Source of the DNA: Hyphomicrobiales bacterium
Lineage (GTDB): Bacteria > Pseudomonadota > Alphaproteobacteria > Rhizobiales > MH13
Length of the DNA stretch: 64,000 nt
Direction: 5' to 3'
NCBI GenBank assembly: GCA_017642935.1
Contig: JAEPOK010000002.1
Location: 858,501-922,500 of the forward strand
Position numbers and translations under genes: made by a program. This document shows, piece after piece, positions 48,726 through 57,240 of this stretch. How positions within the stretch are numbered: position 1 is the first letter of the stretch; each line of letters starts with the position of its first letter. A model generated the notes under the pieces. That model was not told the DNA's origin. It saw only the letters and a program-made list of their open reading frames with translations, and made no database searches.

Positions 48726-50450
48726 ATGACGGCAGCGATTGAAGGCTATCTGTTTTACGAAATTGCTGCGCTTCTGGTCCTCGCTGCCGGGGTCGGATTT
48801 ATCGGCCTGTTGCTGCGCCAGCCATTGATCGTCAGCTTCATTGCGGTCGGCATTCTTGCTGGCCCCTCTTTCCTCAACATTGCCAGGTCCGACCAGCAGA
48901 TCGATTTACTCGCCGAGCTTGGCATTGCGGTGCTTTTGTTCCTGGTTGGGCTGAAACTGGACTTCAATCTGGTGCGCACGCTCGGCCCTGTCGCGCTGGT
49001 CACCGGTCTTGGCCAGGTGGTCTTCACCACCGTCTTTGGTTTCCTCATCGCGCTGGCGCTGGGGCTTGATGCGATGACCGCGTTTTACGTCGCCATCGCG
49101 CTCACCTTTTCCTCGACCATCATCATTGTGAAGCTGCTGTCCGACAAGCGCGAGATCGACGCGTTGCACGGGCGGATCGCGCTGGGATTTTTAATTGTGC
49201 AGGACGTGGTCGTGGTCGTCGCTATGATCGCGCTCTCGGCGATCGGCGTCAGCAACGCGGCTGGTGAGAGCGGCGCGGTCACCGACGTTCTTTGGGTGCT
49301 TGGCTATGGGCTGGCGATGCTGGGCGCGGTCGTTGTGTTTATCCGCTATGTGGCCAATCCTTTGGTGGAGCAGCTGTCGCGCGCGCCAGAGCTTCTGGTC
49401 TCGTTCGCCATCGGCTGGGCGGCGCTGCTGGCGGCGGTCGGACACTATCTGGGATTTGGCAAAGAACTGGGCGGCCTTCTCGCGGGCGTCTCGCTCGCCT
49501 CGACGCCATTCCGTGAGGCCATTGCGGCGCGGCTTGCCTCGCTGCGCGATTTTCTGCTGCTCTTTTTCTTCATCGCATTGGGAGCCTCTTTGGACCTTTC
49601 TGTTCTGGGCGCAAGCGTTGGTCCGGCGATTGTGCTGTCGCTGTTCGTGTTGATCGGCAATCCCCTGATCGTGCTGATCATCATGAGCGCCATGGGCTAT
49701 CGAAAACGAACCGGCTTGCTGGCGGGGTTGACGGTGGCGCAGATCAGCGAGTTCTCGCTCATCTTCATGGCCATGGGCGTTGCCATTGGGCACGTTGCTG
49801 ACGATGCGCTGGGTCTTGTTACGCTGGTCGGGCTCATCACCATTGCAGCCTCAACCTACATGATCACCTATTCGCACGAGCTCTACGACAAGCTGGAGCC
49901 GTTCCTTGGAATCTTCGAACGGAAACGTCGCAACATCGCGGTTGATGAGGGCGCAGCGCAGGCGCAACGCCATGATGTGATCCTGTTCGGACTGGGGCGG
50001 TATGGCCTGGCCATCGCCCGCGCCCTTGAGATGGAGGGCAAGACGGTTCTTGGTGTCGATTTCAGCCCGGAGGCCGTGCGCTTTGCGCAGGCGCGTGGCC
50101 TGAAGGCCGTCTATGGCGATGCGTCCGATCCTGAGTTTCTCTCGCACCTGTCGATTGAGAATGCCGATTGGTTGGTCTTGGCCGTGCCGGAACATGCGAC
50201 GGGGCTGACGCATTACGATCCCCGGCTGACGCTGCTGCGAACCGCGCGTGATCTTGGCTACAAGGGTCGGGTGGCCGTCGCCGCCCATCACGACCAAGAC
50301 AACCAAGCTCTGCAGGCGTTGCACGCTGACCTTGTGCTCATGCCATTTCGCGATGCGGCCTCAGCGGCGGCTACTATGATTTTGGACGGCGATGCGCCTG
50401 CCGCCACTGGTGCCGACGATCCAACCCAGCAGCGCGAACTGGTTCCCTGA
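48726..50450 (+). CDS. CPA2-family cation:proton antiporter with TrkA-N domain (KefB/C-like)
   Basis: 574 residues. The N-terminal ~390 residues have about 12 membrane segments with CPA2 features (LLAELGIAVLLFLVGLKLDF, ALTFSSTIIIVKLLSDK, GFLIVQDVVVVVAM; Gln-Asp in IVQD is the typical ion-site pair). The C-terminal RCK/TrkA-N domain binds a nucleotide at ILFGLGRYGLAIARALE. The short tail lacks a TrkA-C domain. Likely a K+ or Na+/H+ exchanger in the inner membrane; specificity unknown. Confidence 0.92.
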   Translation: MTAAIEGYLFYEIAALLVLAAGVGFIGLLLRQPLIVSFIAVGILAGPSFLNIARSDQQIDLLAELGIAVLLFLVGLKLDFNLVRTLGPVALVTGLGQVVFTTVFGFLIALALGLDAMTAFYVAIALTFSSTIIIVKLLSDKREIDALHGRIALGFLIVQDVVVVVAMIALSAIGVSNAAGESGAVTDVLWVLGYGLAMLGAVVVFIRYVANPLVEQLSRAPELLVSFAIGWAALLAAVGHYLGFGKELGGLLAGVSLASTPFREAIAARLASLRDFLLLFFFIALGASLDLSVLGASVGPAIVLSLFVLIGNPLIVLIIMSAMGYRKRTGLLAGLTVAQISEFSLIFMAMGVAIGHVADDALGLVTLVGLITIAASTYMITYSHELYDKLEPFLGIFERKRRNIAVDEGAAQAQRHDVILFGLGRYGLAIARALEMEGKTVLGVDFSPEAVRFAQARGLKAVYGDASDPEFLSHLSIENADWLVLAVPEHATGLTHYDPRLTLLRTARDLGYKGRVAVAAHHDQDNQALQALHADLVLMPFRDAASAAATMILDGDAPAATGADDPTQQRELVP

Positions 50451-50593
50451 GCGCTCCGCCCCGCTGGCCCGGCCTGCGAGATTGATCTCGGGTTGATGTC
50501 CGTCAACGGGCGCCGCCCATGCCTTTTCTATGTCTCCTCCCACAGCAGATGGTCGGCAATTGGCGAGCGGAAGCGATGAGCATGGAGGCAAAA

Positions 50594-51061
50594 ATGGTGC
50601 GTGTGATCGCGGTTATGGTAGCGTTTTTAAGCTCGGTGCAGCTGGCGCAGGCGTGCCTTAGTCCGGGCGAAGAGATCTACGACCCCGGCGAGTACGTCGC
50701 TCGCTTTTACGAGTGTCCGAGCCTGTCCGATGTCGGGCAACTCGCTCTGGCAGAGGACTTACTCGCCCGCTGGAACCGAGCGGTGGCTAACGACCTAATC
50801 GATCAGCCCTTTGTCATCATGGGCAATGACTATGAGATCACCGATCTCAGCGTGCTGGAACATGCGGTGCGCACGCCGAACCCGCGCTCGATCGAGATCG
50901 TGATCCGGGCGCGTTTCAAGAATTTCGGCGAACCGCAAACCATTGATTGGCTGTTCTTCGACGACCTTTCCGATGAGGCCCCCTTTGTGATCGTCGATAT
51001 CCAGGGCGTATCGCCCTTCACCTACAGTCTGGCGGATACGCTGCGGTCGTTCGGTAAGTAG
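50594..51061 (+). CDS. Secreted protein of unknown function
   Basis: 155 residues from ATG 50594, which follows GGAGGC directly; the frame is open to 50519, but only this start puts the signal peptide (VRVIAVMVAFLSSVQLAQA) at the N-terminus. Mature part begins CLSPGEE, and the Cys there could be lipidated, although the sequence (LAQAC) is only a rough lipobox. The fold looks like a small alpha/beta NTF2-like or DUF3828-like domain. Not recognised with certainty. Confidence 0.7.
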   Translation: MVRVIAVMVAFLSSVQLAQACLSPGEEIYDPGEYVARFYECPSLSDVGQLALAEDLLARWNRAVANDLIDQPFVIMGNDYEITDLSVLEHAVRTPNPRSIEIVIRARFKNFGEPQTIDWLFFDDLSDEAPFVIVDIQGVSPFTYSLADTLRSFGK

Positions 51062-51147
51062 GTGTGCTCCGGATCGAAGCTTGGCTCTGCAGGGCGTGGC
51101 ACACCCACCCCTTTGTCCTCAGTCCCTGTGGCAAAGCCGCGAGCCAA

Positions 51148-51179
51148 TAAAAAACGGCGCAGCCTAGGCCACGCCGTTT
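51148..51179 (-). terminator. Intrinsic terminator after cspA
   Basis: On the minus strand, AAACGGCG pairs with CGCCGTTT, with an inner GGCC/GGCT-like pairing, followed by a TTTTTT-rich end. It is about 45 bases past the cspA stop codon. Confidence 0.8.
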
Positions 51180-51222
51180 CTATCTTTGTTTCCTGCCAAG
51201 CGCCGAAAGGCGCAGGTGGAAA

Positions 51223-51435
51223 TCAGTCAGCCAGCTGGATCGTGCTGACAGCGGTTTTGCCGCTGCGCTGATCGACTTCAGTTTCATAAGAAACCTTTTG
51301 GCCGTCAGACAGGGTGCTGATGCCAGCGCGCTCGAGCGCTGTGGCGTGGACGAAAACATCCGTCTGGCCATCATCAGGTTGAATGAAGCCGAAACCTTTT
51401 TGGCTGTTGTAGAATTTGACTGTTCCGTTTGTCAT
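51223..51435 (-). CDS. Cold-shock domain protein (CspA family)
   Basis: 70 residues from ATG 51435, with AAGGA eight bases upstream; an in-frame ATG at 51453 is less well placed. One cold-shock OB-fold binding single-stranded nucleic acid: RNP1 is KGFGFIQP and RNP2 is DVFVHATAL. Monocistronic, with a strong terminator and a hairpin leader (see 51451-51486). Confidence 0.96.
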   Translation of the reverse strand: MTNGTVKFYNSQKGFGFIQPDDGQTDVFVHATALERAGISTLSDGQKVSYETEVDQRSGKTAVSTIQLAD

Positions 51436-51737
51436 AGAATGTCCTTTCATCAATGACGTATGCGGCGCGTCAAGCGCGCGTCATTGCGTGCCTGCTGCCT
51501 TTTCGAACAATGTAGAGATGCTTGAAAAGTGCGCTGCCATCGATGATGGGCGAAAAAGACAAGACCAGTATCACGTGTCGACACCCGTCAGTAGGGACTA
51601 ACTGTGTGGAAAGCAAGGCGGGTCTTGCTTTCAGCGCTGCTGCCACACCATCCTTGCGTTGACTTCCGTCAATTTGGCCGCCCGAGTGCGAACTAACGTC
51701 CATCACCTAACTCTAATGAATGTGAGGGAGGATGATG
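51436..51737. other. Divergent intergenic region cspA / cytochrome c
   Basis: About 302 bp between the divergent starts. It holds the cspA leader hairpin and presumably both promoters. No additional gene was recognised. Confidence 0.5.
51451..51486 (-). promoter_or_regulatory. Hairpin in the cspA leader
   Basis: CAATGACG (51451-51458) and CGTCATTG (51479-51486) are perfect complements around a GC-rich 20-base middle that can itself pair (GCGC/GCGC). The structure ends about 16 bases before the start codon, next to the ribosome site. A role in cold-responsive translation is inference. Confidence 0.5.
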
Positions 51738-52157
51738 ATGAAGATTGGATCGCTTGCACTGGCCATTTGCTGCACCGTGGCGCTTCCGGCTGCCGCCAAT
51801 GCGCAGAGTATTGGGCAGCAGGAGTATATGGATAGCTGCGCCCAATGCCATGGCGGCTCGGGCATGGGTGACGGGCCTTTGGCGGGATATCTGAACGCCA
51901 CGCTTCCCGATCTGACGATGATTCAAGCCAACAATGGTGGCGTCTTTCCCGTCACTGATGTGTTCCGGCTGATCGATGGATCGGGCACGAGCGGGGTGCA
52001 CGGCACCAGCGACATGCCCGCCTGGGGTAGTCGTTTTCAGACCCGTGGTGCGTTGGTGGCCAATCCTGACTTTCAGGAAGAAGAGGCCAAGACCTATGCG
52101 CAGTTCAGGATCCTGGCGCTGGTTGAGTATCTGGCGAGTATCCAGCAGCAGGAGTGA
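51738..52157 (+). CDS. Periplasmic class I c-type cytochrome
   Basis: 139 residues from the third of three consecutive in-frame ATGs (51732, 51735, 51738); GGGAGG lies immediately before the first, so the third has the best spacing. The signal peptide ends ANAQS. The heme motif is CAQCH (residues 34-38), with an adjacent Gly-rich stretch GGSGMGDGP. A Met in DMPAWG is the likely sixth ligand. Single-heme; partners unknown. Confidence 0.9.
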   Translation: MKIGSLALAICCTVALPAAANAQSIGQQEYMDSCAQCHGGSGMGDGPLAGYLNATLPDLTMIQANNGGVFPVTDVFRLIDGSGTSGVHGTSDMPAWGSRFQTRGALVANPDFQEEEAKTYAQFRILALVEYLASIQQQE

Positions 52158-52213
52158 CCGGGACCCGGGCTTACCCGTCCTCGGTCGTGATCATGGCAGC
52201 CTGACGCTGGGGA

Positions 52214-52921
52214 TCAGTGCATGTCATGATCGAACAGGAAGGCCCCTGCTGCAATCCTTTGGACAAAGCCGCAGGGGTCTTCTTGTTGTGAGAAATGCAG
52301 CCAGGCTTTCTGCATGAAAAGGTCAGGCGCCATCTGGGCGATGATCGGATTGATCTCCTCGTCCGTGATGGTCCGATCGAGCGATGGCCGCGTGAGCAAT
52401 GCGGACCGCGCGTTTGGTGGAAGGCTGCGCATCTGCATCGCATAGGCCACATATTCCTGGCTCGCCACGCAGCTGATGAAGGGGCAGGGCATGCTCTCCA
52501 ACGCGGCGTGAACCAGCTCATGGACAAGAACGCTCGCGAGATAGGTTTCCGGATCGATCTGGCGCAGGGGATGATGATCATCACCCAGTTCGTTGCGCAC
52601 GGCCTGCGGCGACAGCAAGGTGATGCGGTCTTGGTCGCAATGGTATTCGCCGATGCAGCCGGTCGGAAGATCTTCAACCATCTCGATCTGAAGCGGGCGA
52701 TCAAGTTCGATACCGCAGGTTAAAAGGCCTTCCCGCGCATCGGACGCGATGGCGCACATTTGCGGCGCGAGCTCAGGCTCGGCCGCGATGGAAAAAACGC
52801 CGTCGGGACAGGTGATTTGAGCAACGCCTGGCGTTGCCAGAAGTCCCAGGCCGCACAATGCGCCAGCGGCACTTAGTCCTACCTTCCGACGTCTCCGGTT
52901 CATTGGCGTGGTCGTGCCCAT
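52214..52921 (-). CDS. Secreted protein with HELVH zinc-protease-like motif
   Basis: 235 residues from ATG 52921; alternative ATGs at 52981 and 52903. The N-terminus NRRRRKVGLSAAG with a hydrophobic stretch and a VAQ cleavage site suggests export. Residues 134-138 form HELVH in VLVHELVHAALE, the zinc-binding signature of metallopeptidases. Eight or more Cys in the mature part suggest disulfides. The third zinc ligand is not identified, so peptidase activity is unproven. Family not recognised. Confidence 0.72.
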   Translation of the reverse strand: MGTTTPMNRRRRKVGLSAAGALCGLGLLATPGVAQITCPDGVFSIAAEPELAPQMCAIASDAREGLLTCGIELDRPLQIEMVEDLPTGCIGEYHCDQDRITLLSPQAVRNELGDDHHPLRQIDPETYLASVLVHELVHAALESMPCPFISCVASQEYVAYAMQMRSLPPNARSALLTRPSLDRTITDEEINPIIAQMAPDLFMQKAWLHFSQQEDPCGFVQRIAAGAFLFDHDMH

Positions 52922-53097
52922 CAAGGCATTCTTGGTGCTGATCGCCAGTGAGCTTTTGATCGCGGTCAACTGGATCTGCACTGTCGTTCTGGCGCCGCAC
53001 CGCCCACGAACAGCTAACCAGAATGTGATGCATCGCCATTTGACCGTGTGAGAACTGCGCCCCTAGCCTTTGGATCAGTCAAAGCAAGGAGTGTGCG

Positions 53098-54501
53098 ATG
53101 CGATGGATTGGCAAACTGGCGGCGTCCGGCGTGATGGCAGCTGCGATGGCGGTCGCCCCTGTGACGTTGGTACCCGCGCAAGAGATCGGCGCCGGACCCA
53201 CGATTGTTGAGGCAGAGCTGCCGCTGACCGCCTTGGCCATCCTTTATCGAACGCGCAATGCCGAACGCCTGGAGCAAGTGTTTGCGGTGCTCGAAGAAAA
53301 CTGGAGCGACGGCTATTACGCGCCGCTCATCGAGACCACTGCCTTCACCAGCAATTGGGTGGCGCGGCTTGCCACGTTCGACTTTCTTGAGCGCATGAGC
53401 GGCCAATCGTTGGGCGCTGATTCCCAAGCCTGGTTTCAATGGCTGTGGAACCAGCCGGAGGCGATCACCGCCGACTATGCCGACTTCAAATCGCTGATCT
53501 ATCGGTTGGTGGACCCGCGCTTTGAGACCTATTTCGCCGGACGGACCGACAGCGCCCGCATTCGCTTGGACGAAATCCGCTGGGGCGGGGTGGTGCAGGA
53601 CGGCATTCCACCGCTGCGTCAGCCTGAGATGCTGGCTGCCGACGAGGCCGACTATCTGGACGACAGCAACACCGTTTTCGGACTGGAGATCAACGGCGAC
53701 GCGCGGGCCTATCCGCAGCGCATTCTTGCCTGGCACGAGATGTTCGTCGACACGATCGGCGGGGTCGAGATTGCTGGCGTTTATTGCACCCTGTGCGGCA
53801 CGGTGATCCCGTATCGCACGACCGTCGATGGCACCAACCATGTTATGGGCACGTCGGGGTTTCTCTATCGATCGAACAAGCTGATGTACGATCAGGCGAC
53901 CCAGAGCCTGTGGAGCACGATGCGCGGTGAACCCGTCGTCGGGCCGCTGGTCGATCAAGGCATCGTCATGGAGTCCGAGCCCATTGTGACCACCACCTGG
54001 GGCGCGTGGCGCCAACGCCATCCCGACACCACAGTGCTTTCGCTCAACACGGGGCACACGCGCGACTATGGCGAGGGCGTTGCCTATCAGCAGTACTTCG
54101 CCACCGATGAGCTGATGTTCAACACGCCGTTTAACAATGACGATCTCGACAACAAGCAGGAGGTTCTGGGCTTGCGCTTTCCCGGCGCTCCTGGCGATCA
54201 GTTGGCCGTAGATACCGCGTTCCTCGCTGACAACCCGATCTACACCGCCGATGTCGGCTTCCAGCAGATCGTCATCTTCACTGATTCAAGTGGCGCCAAC
54301 CGCGTCTATGATCCGCAAGGGGTGAGATTTGCCAGCTATGATGGTGATGCCGGGATCGTTGATGATGAGGGCGCCCGATGGACGCTTACCGAAGACGCGC
54401 TGACCGCCGAAGATGGTCGCTCCTTGCCGCGGCTTCCCGCGCACCGCGCCTTCTGGTTCGGCTGGCATGCAGCGTTTCCTGAAACGCGCTTGGTGATGTG
54501 A
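53098..54501 (+). CDS. DUF3179 domain-containing secreted protein
   Basis: 467 residues from ATG 53098, with AAGGAG upstream. The signal peptide ends VPAQ. After a helical N-terminal third, the DUF3179 domain is clear (VFGLEINGDARAYPQRIL, HEMFVDTIGG, VYCTLCGTVIPYRT, TSGFLYRSNKLMYD, WSTMRGEPVVG). The conserved Cys pair in YCTLCGT may be redox-active or metal-binding. Function is unknown. Convergent with the SDR gene, seven bases apart. Confidence 0.9.
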   Translation: MRWIGKLAASGVMAAAMAVAPVTLVPAQEIGAGPTIVEAELPLTALAILYRTRNAERLEQVFAVLEENWSDGYYAPLIETTAFTSNWVARLATFDFLERMSGQSLGADSQAWFQWLWNQPEAITADYADFKSLIYRLVDPRFETYFAGRTDSARIRLDEIRWGGVVQDGIPPLRQPEMLAADEADYLDDSNTVFGLEINGDARAYPQRILAWHEMFVDTIGGVEIAGVYCTLCGTVIPYRTTVDGTNHVMGTSGFLYRSNKLMYDQATQSLWSTMRGEPVVGPLVDQGIVMESEPIVTTTWGAWRQRHPDTTVLSLNTGHTRDYGEGVAYQQYFATDELMFNTPFNNDDLDNKQEVLGLRFPGAPGDQLAVDTAFLADNPIYTADVGFQQIVIFTDSSGANRVYDPQGVRFASYDGDAGIVDDEGARWTLTEDALTAEDGRSLPRLPAHRAFWFGWHAAFPETRLVM

Positions 54502-54508
54502 TCCAGCC

Positions 54509-55396
54509 CTAGCTCTCAAGAACGTCGCGCCAGCTGTGCTTGGGCTGGTATCCCACCAGCTTTTTGGCCTTGGCGTTGGAATAGAAAGTTTCAAACTCGC
54601 CCATGTCGCCGACCGGCACGCCCTGGTAAAAGCGATCGATCAACTCGTGCGTTGTCGCGCCGACTGAATGATCGTCATTGGAGACGTTGAAGACCTCATA
54701 GCCTAGGCCGTCAGTCTTCAAGCAGCGATCGACCATGTGGCCAAGATCGCGGGCATCGATGTAGGCGAAGAAGTTGCGGCGGCGTAATGCGGGATCGGCG
54801 AGATAGGCCGGGAAGTGTTCGGCATATTCATGCGGCTCAATCACATTGTTGATGCGTAGGCCATAGATGTCGACGCCAGAGCGTTTCTGAAAGCTGCGCG
54901 CGGTTGCCTCGTTGACGACCTTGGACATGGCGTAGCTGTCTTCCGGTACGGTTGGATGATCCTCATCCAGCGGCAAATAGTCGGGCTTACGTTCCCCATC
55001 GGCAAAGCAGACGCCATAGGTTGTTTCGGACGAGGCAAAGATGATCTTCTTGATGCCGTATTTCACGGCAGCGTCGATGACGTTGTACGTGCCCAGCGTG
55101 TTCACCCGGTAGCACTCATTGTCCGAGGTCAGCATCAGACGCGGGATGGCCGCGAAATGGACCACGGCGTTGAACCTTGGGACGCCGGTACCGGGTTCCA
55201 ACTCGTCGAACCCGGCATAGCTTGCCATTACATCGAACACCTGGCCTGCATCGGTGATGTCGGCGATGCGGTTGTCTACCTTGGGATGATCGAGCGGCAG
55301 AAGATCGAGATTGAGAACCCGGTGGCCCTGGTCAATGAGATGGGCGACGGCGTGACGCCCGGCTTTGCCTGAACCGCCGGTGAAGAGAATGCGCAT
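54509..55396 (-). CDS. NAD(P)-dependent epimerase/dehydratase (extended SDR)
   Basis: 295 residues. The nucleotide-binding motif is FTGGSGKAGRHAV, a GxxGxxG type. The active site has SSETTYG (Ser/Thr) and the catalytic YAMSK. The layout resembles sugar-nucleotide or UDP-glucose epimerases and uronate dehydrogenases. There are no sugar genes next to it to fix the substrate. Confidence 0.88.
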   Translation of the reverse strand: MRILFTGGSGKAGRHAVAHLIDQGHRVLNLDLLPLDHPKVDNRIADITDAGQVFDVMASYAGFDELEPGTGVPRFNAVVHFAAIPRLMLTSDNECYRVNTLGTYNVIDAAVKYGIKKIIFASSETTYGVCFADGERKPDYLPLDEDHPTVPEDSYAMSKVVNEATARSFQKRSGVDIYGLRINNVIEPHEYAEHFPAYLADPALRRRNFFAYIDARDLGHMVDRCLKTDGLGYEVFNVSNDDHSVGATTHELIDRFYQGVPVGDMGEFETFYSNAKAKKLVGYQPKHSWRDVLES

Positions 55397-55480
55397 GGAA
55401 GGCCTCGAAGACAGTGATCACTGCTCGGCAGCATAGCGGCTTGCAAGCGCTGCTGTCTGATCAAAAACAACGGGCGCAGA

Positions 55481-55517
55481 AAGGAAGCGTGCCAGCGTGT
55501 CGCCGCCACGCTTCCTT
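55481..55517 (-). terminator. Hairpin terminator after the ArsR-SRPBCC operon
   Basis: An 11-bp perfect stem, AAGGAAGCGTG (55481-55491) with CACGCTTCCTT (55507-55517), around a 15-base loop. It lies 25 bases past the stop of the SRPBCC gene (minus strand). The T tract on the minus strand is short. Confidence 0.6.
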
Positions 55518-55541
55518 GGCTTTCAGTTTCTGGTTGGAGGG

Positions 55542-55997
55542 TCAGGCAGCAACTGCCTTGCGCAGGCTGGCGAAATGCTCGTCCCAGCCAGCGTCGAGGG
55601 CAAGCAGCATCCGGCCGGTAATCTCGCCAGCGGCTTCTCTCACCCCTTCATGAGTCAGGTGCAGGCGCGTTCCGCCTGCGGCCTCTTCAAGTACCCAGGT
55701 CACGGTCGTCGACTTGTCGCCGAAGGGTTCGATGCAGAAGGTGGTGACCAACCGGTTGGGCGCATCCATCTCCAGGACCTCGCCATAGATCTGCGGAACT
55801 TTGTTCCCTGCATCATCGATCCGGTAGAGCGTGTAGTTTTCGCCCAGAGCCAGATCGGCGTCGGACAGGTGGAACCACGTCCCGAGCTTGGACTTGTCGG
55901 TCAGGAACGACCAAACCGTCTCTCGCGAGGCGGCAAAGAAAACTGTCTTGGTGATGATGCTTGTGTCGGTACCATCGTTCATGGGTTTCATAAGCAT
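55542..55997 (-). CDS. SRPBCC (AHSA1-like) domain protein
   Basis: 151 residues covering a single SRPBCC domain: FFAASRETVWSFLTDKSKLGTWF, LTHEGVREAAGEI and the last helix DAGWDEHFASLRKAVAA. In-frame ATGs at 55997, 55991 and 55982 are all possible starts. It lies nine bases after the ArsR-type gene; ArsR plus SRPBCC is a very common bacterial pair, with the ArsR protein controlling both. Confidence 0.9.
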   Translation of the reverse strand: MLMKPMNDGTDTSIITKTVFFAASRETVWSFLTDKSKLGTWFHLSDADLALGENYTLYRIDDAGNKVPQIYGEVLEMDAPNRLVTTFCIEPFGDKSTTVTWVLEEAAGGTRLHLTHEGVREAAGEITGRMLLALDAGWDEHFASLRKAVAA

Positions 55998-56006
55998 GGG
56001 TTTTTC

Positions 56007-56393
56007 TCACTTCTTGGTTGGTTTGTCCTGGTTCTTGGCGGCTTCTTCGGCTTCGACCACGTGCTGCAACTGCGCCAAGCGCTCGTCCCAGAAGCGGTTG
56101 AAGTGATTGAGCCAGTCGGCGACGGATTTAAGCGCCAGCGGCTCAAGCCGATTGATCCGCTCTCGGCCCTTGGGATGCACCGAGATCAAGTCGCCCTCGG
56201 AAAGAATGGTCAGGTGCTTTTTTACAGCCGCGCGGGTCATGTCGAACTGGGCGGCGACCTCAGCGATGGTCATGTCCTGCTCACCGAGATGAAGCAGGAT
56301 TTTCCGCCGCGTCGGATCAGCGAGCGCGCGGAACGCGCCTTGCACGATCTCCGGTGGCGGCGGGGCCGCGGCCAAGGTGTCGGATTGGATCAT
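56007..56393 (-). CDS. ArsR-family helix-turn-helix repressor
   Basis: 128 residues from ATG 56393, with an AGGCAGG ribosome site; the frame to 56438 runs through the operator and is rejected. Winged-helix motifs are FRALADPTRRKILLHL and MTIAEVAAQFDMTRAAVKKHLTILSE. No metal-binding CxC is present, so it belongs to the non-metal SRPBCC-linked group. A C-terminal extension (WLNHFNRFWDERLAQLQ) is helical. It probably represses its own operon via the twin sites at 56407-56451. Confidence 0.92.
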   Translation of the reverse strand: MIQSDTLAAAPPPPEIVQGAFRALADPTRRKILLHLGEQDMTIAEVAAQFDMTRAAVKKHLTILSEGDLISVHPKGRERINRLEPLALKSVADWLNHFNRFWDERLAQLQHVVEAEEAAKNQDKPTKK

Positions 56394-56728
56394 AGGCCTG
56401 CCTTTTATAATACCAAACGGTATCATTAAATATGACACTAAAAGGTATCATGTCAAGCTCAGGGCCAGATCCTGGCTGTAACTCACAGTGAGCAACACAG
56501 CGTGTTCGCCTGCCGCGACCTCGCCGCAAAACGGTGCAGATCGAGCCACATTCAGACGCCAGTTTGCATCCCGTGCTCGGCGCGGTGGCAGCGGATAGCC
56601 GCAGCGGGCACGGGCACCGGGATGGCCAGATTGGTGGTTTGCGCACCCTCACAACCAAAGGCCTTGCCCGGTGCCCATCCTCCCAAATGATCCGCGACCA
56701 TCCGCGTCTTACCTAAAGGAGACACACG
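56394..56728. other. Gap between ArsR operon and EF-hand gene
   Basis: About 335 bp between divergent starts. Holds the twin operator near the left end. The remaining ~270 bp show no convincing gene or RNA; promoters for both sides are presumed. Confidence 0.4.
56407..56451. promoter_or_regulatory. Twin operator sites upstream of the ArsR gene
   Basis: Site 1 is ATAATACC-AAAC-GGTATCAT (56407-56426), 8-bp arms with one mismatch. Site 2 is ATGACACT-AAAA-GGTATCAT (56432-56451), with two mismatches. The centres are 25 bp apart. The whole block is AT-rich and lies 14-58 bases upstream of the start, overlapping the expected promoter, so autorepression is likely. Confidence 0.7.
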
Positions 56729-57007
56729 ATGATCAAACGTACTTATGGATTTCTTCGCACCTGGAAAATGGCCCTGCTTTCGGGCGGGCTAACGCTCGGT
56801 GTGGCCCTCTCGCCCTATATGGCGCAAGCACAGGACGCACCCGGCTTTTCCGACGTCGACCAAAATGTCGATGGCGTGGTGAGCGAGGATGAATTCCTCA
56901 TGGCCATGCCGGAAGCCACAGCCGAAACCTTCGCGTCGGCGGATGTGAATGGAGACACCGTTCTCACCCAGGACGAGTATGAGGCTATGGCGGCCATGAT
57001 GGAATAA
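56729..57007 (+). CDS. Secreted EF-hand protein
   Basis: 92 residues from ATG 56729, with AAAGGAG upstream. The signal peptide ends AQAQ. Two EF-hand loops are visible: DVDQNVDGVVSEDEF and DVNGDTVLTQDEY, both with Asp at positions 1 and 3 and an acidic residue at 12, so calcium binding is plausible in the periplasm. A strong terminator follows at once. Confidence 0.9.
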   Translation: MIKRTYGFLRTWKMALLSGGLTLGVALSPYMAQAQDAPGFSDVDQNVDGVVSEDEFLMAMPEATAETFASADVNGDTVLTQDEYEAMAAMME

Positions 57008-57017
57008 CCCATCTTGG

Positions 57018-57048
57018 GCTGGCCCGACCGTCAGGTCGGGCCAGCTTT
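57018..57048 (+). terminator. Intrinsic terminator after the EF-hand gene
   Basis: Perfect 12-bp stem GCTGGCCCGACC / GGTCGGGCCAGC with a GTCA loop, followed by TTT. It is 10 bases past the stop codon. Confidence 0.85.
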
Positions 57049-57240
57049 CAAAACAGTGGATTTGTATCCCCCCGAGCCCCATGAGCCGAAAAACGGTTGC
57101 GGGGGCTGCACCCTGGATGGCCGCCCCGCCATCTGGGGTGTTTTTGCATTGCGTTTCGGCGTGCCGTCTTTATCGGCTAGCAATTGCGGGACAATCGACG
57201 TAAAGGAGCGCAACCTCCGAGATTTGAAAAGTGAACCCGT

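Noticed and set aside
53014..54057. 347-codon minus-strand open frame opposite the DUF3179 gene
   Set aside because: Shadow frame; the plus-strand protein has a signal peptide and family motifs.
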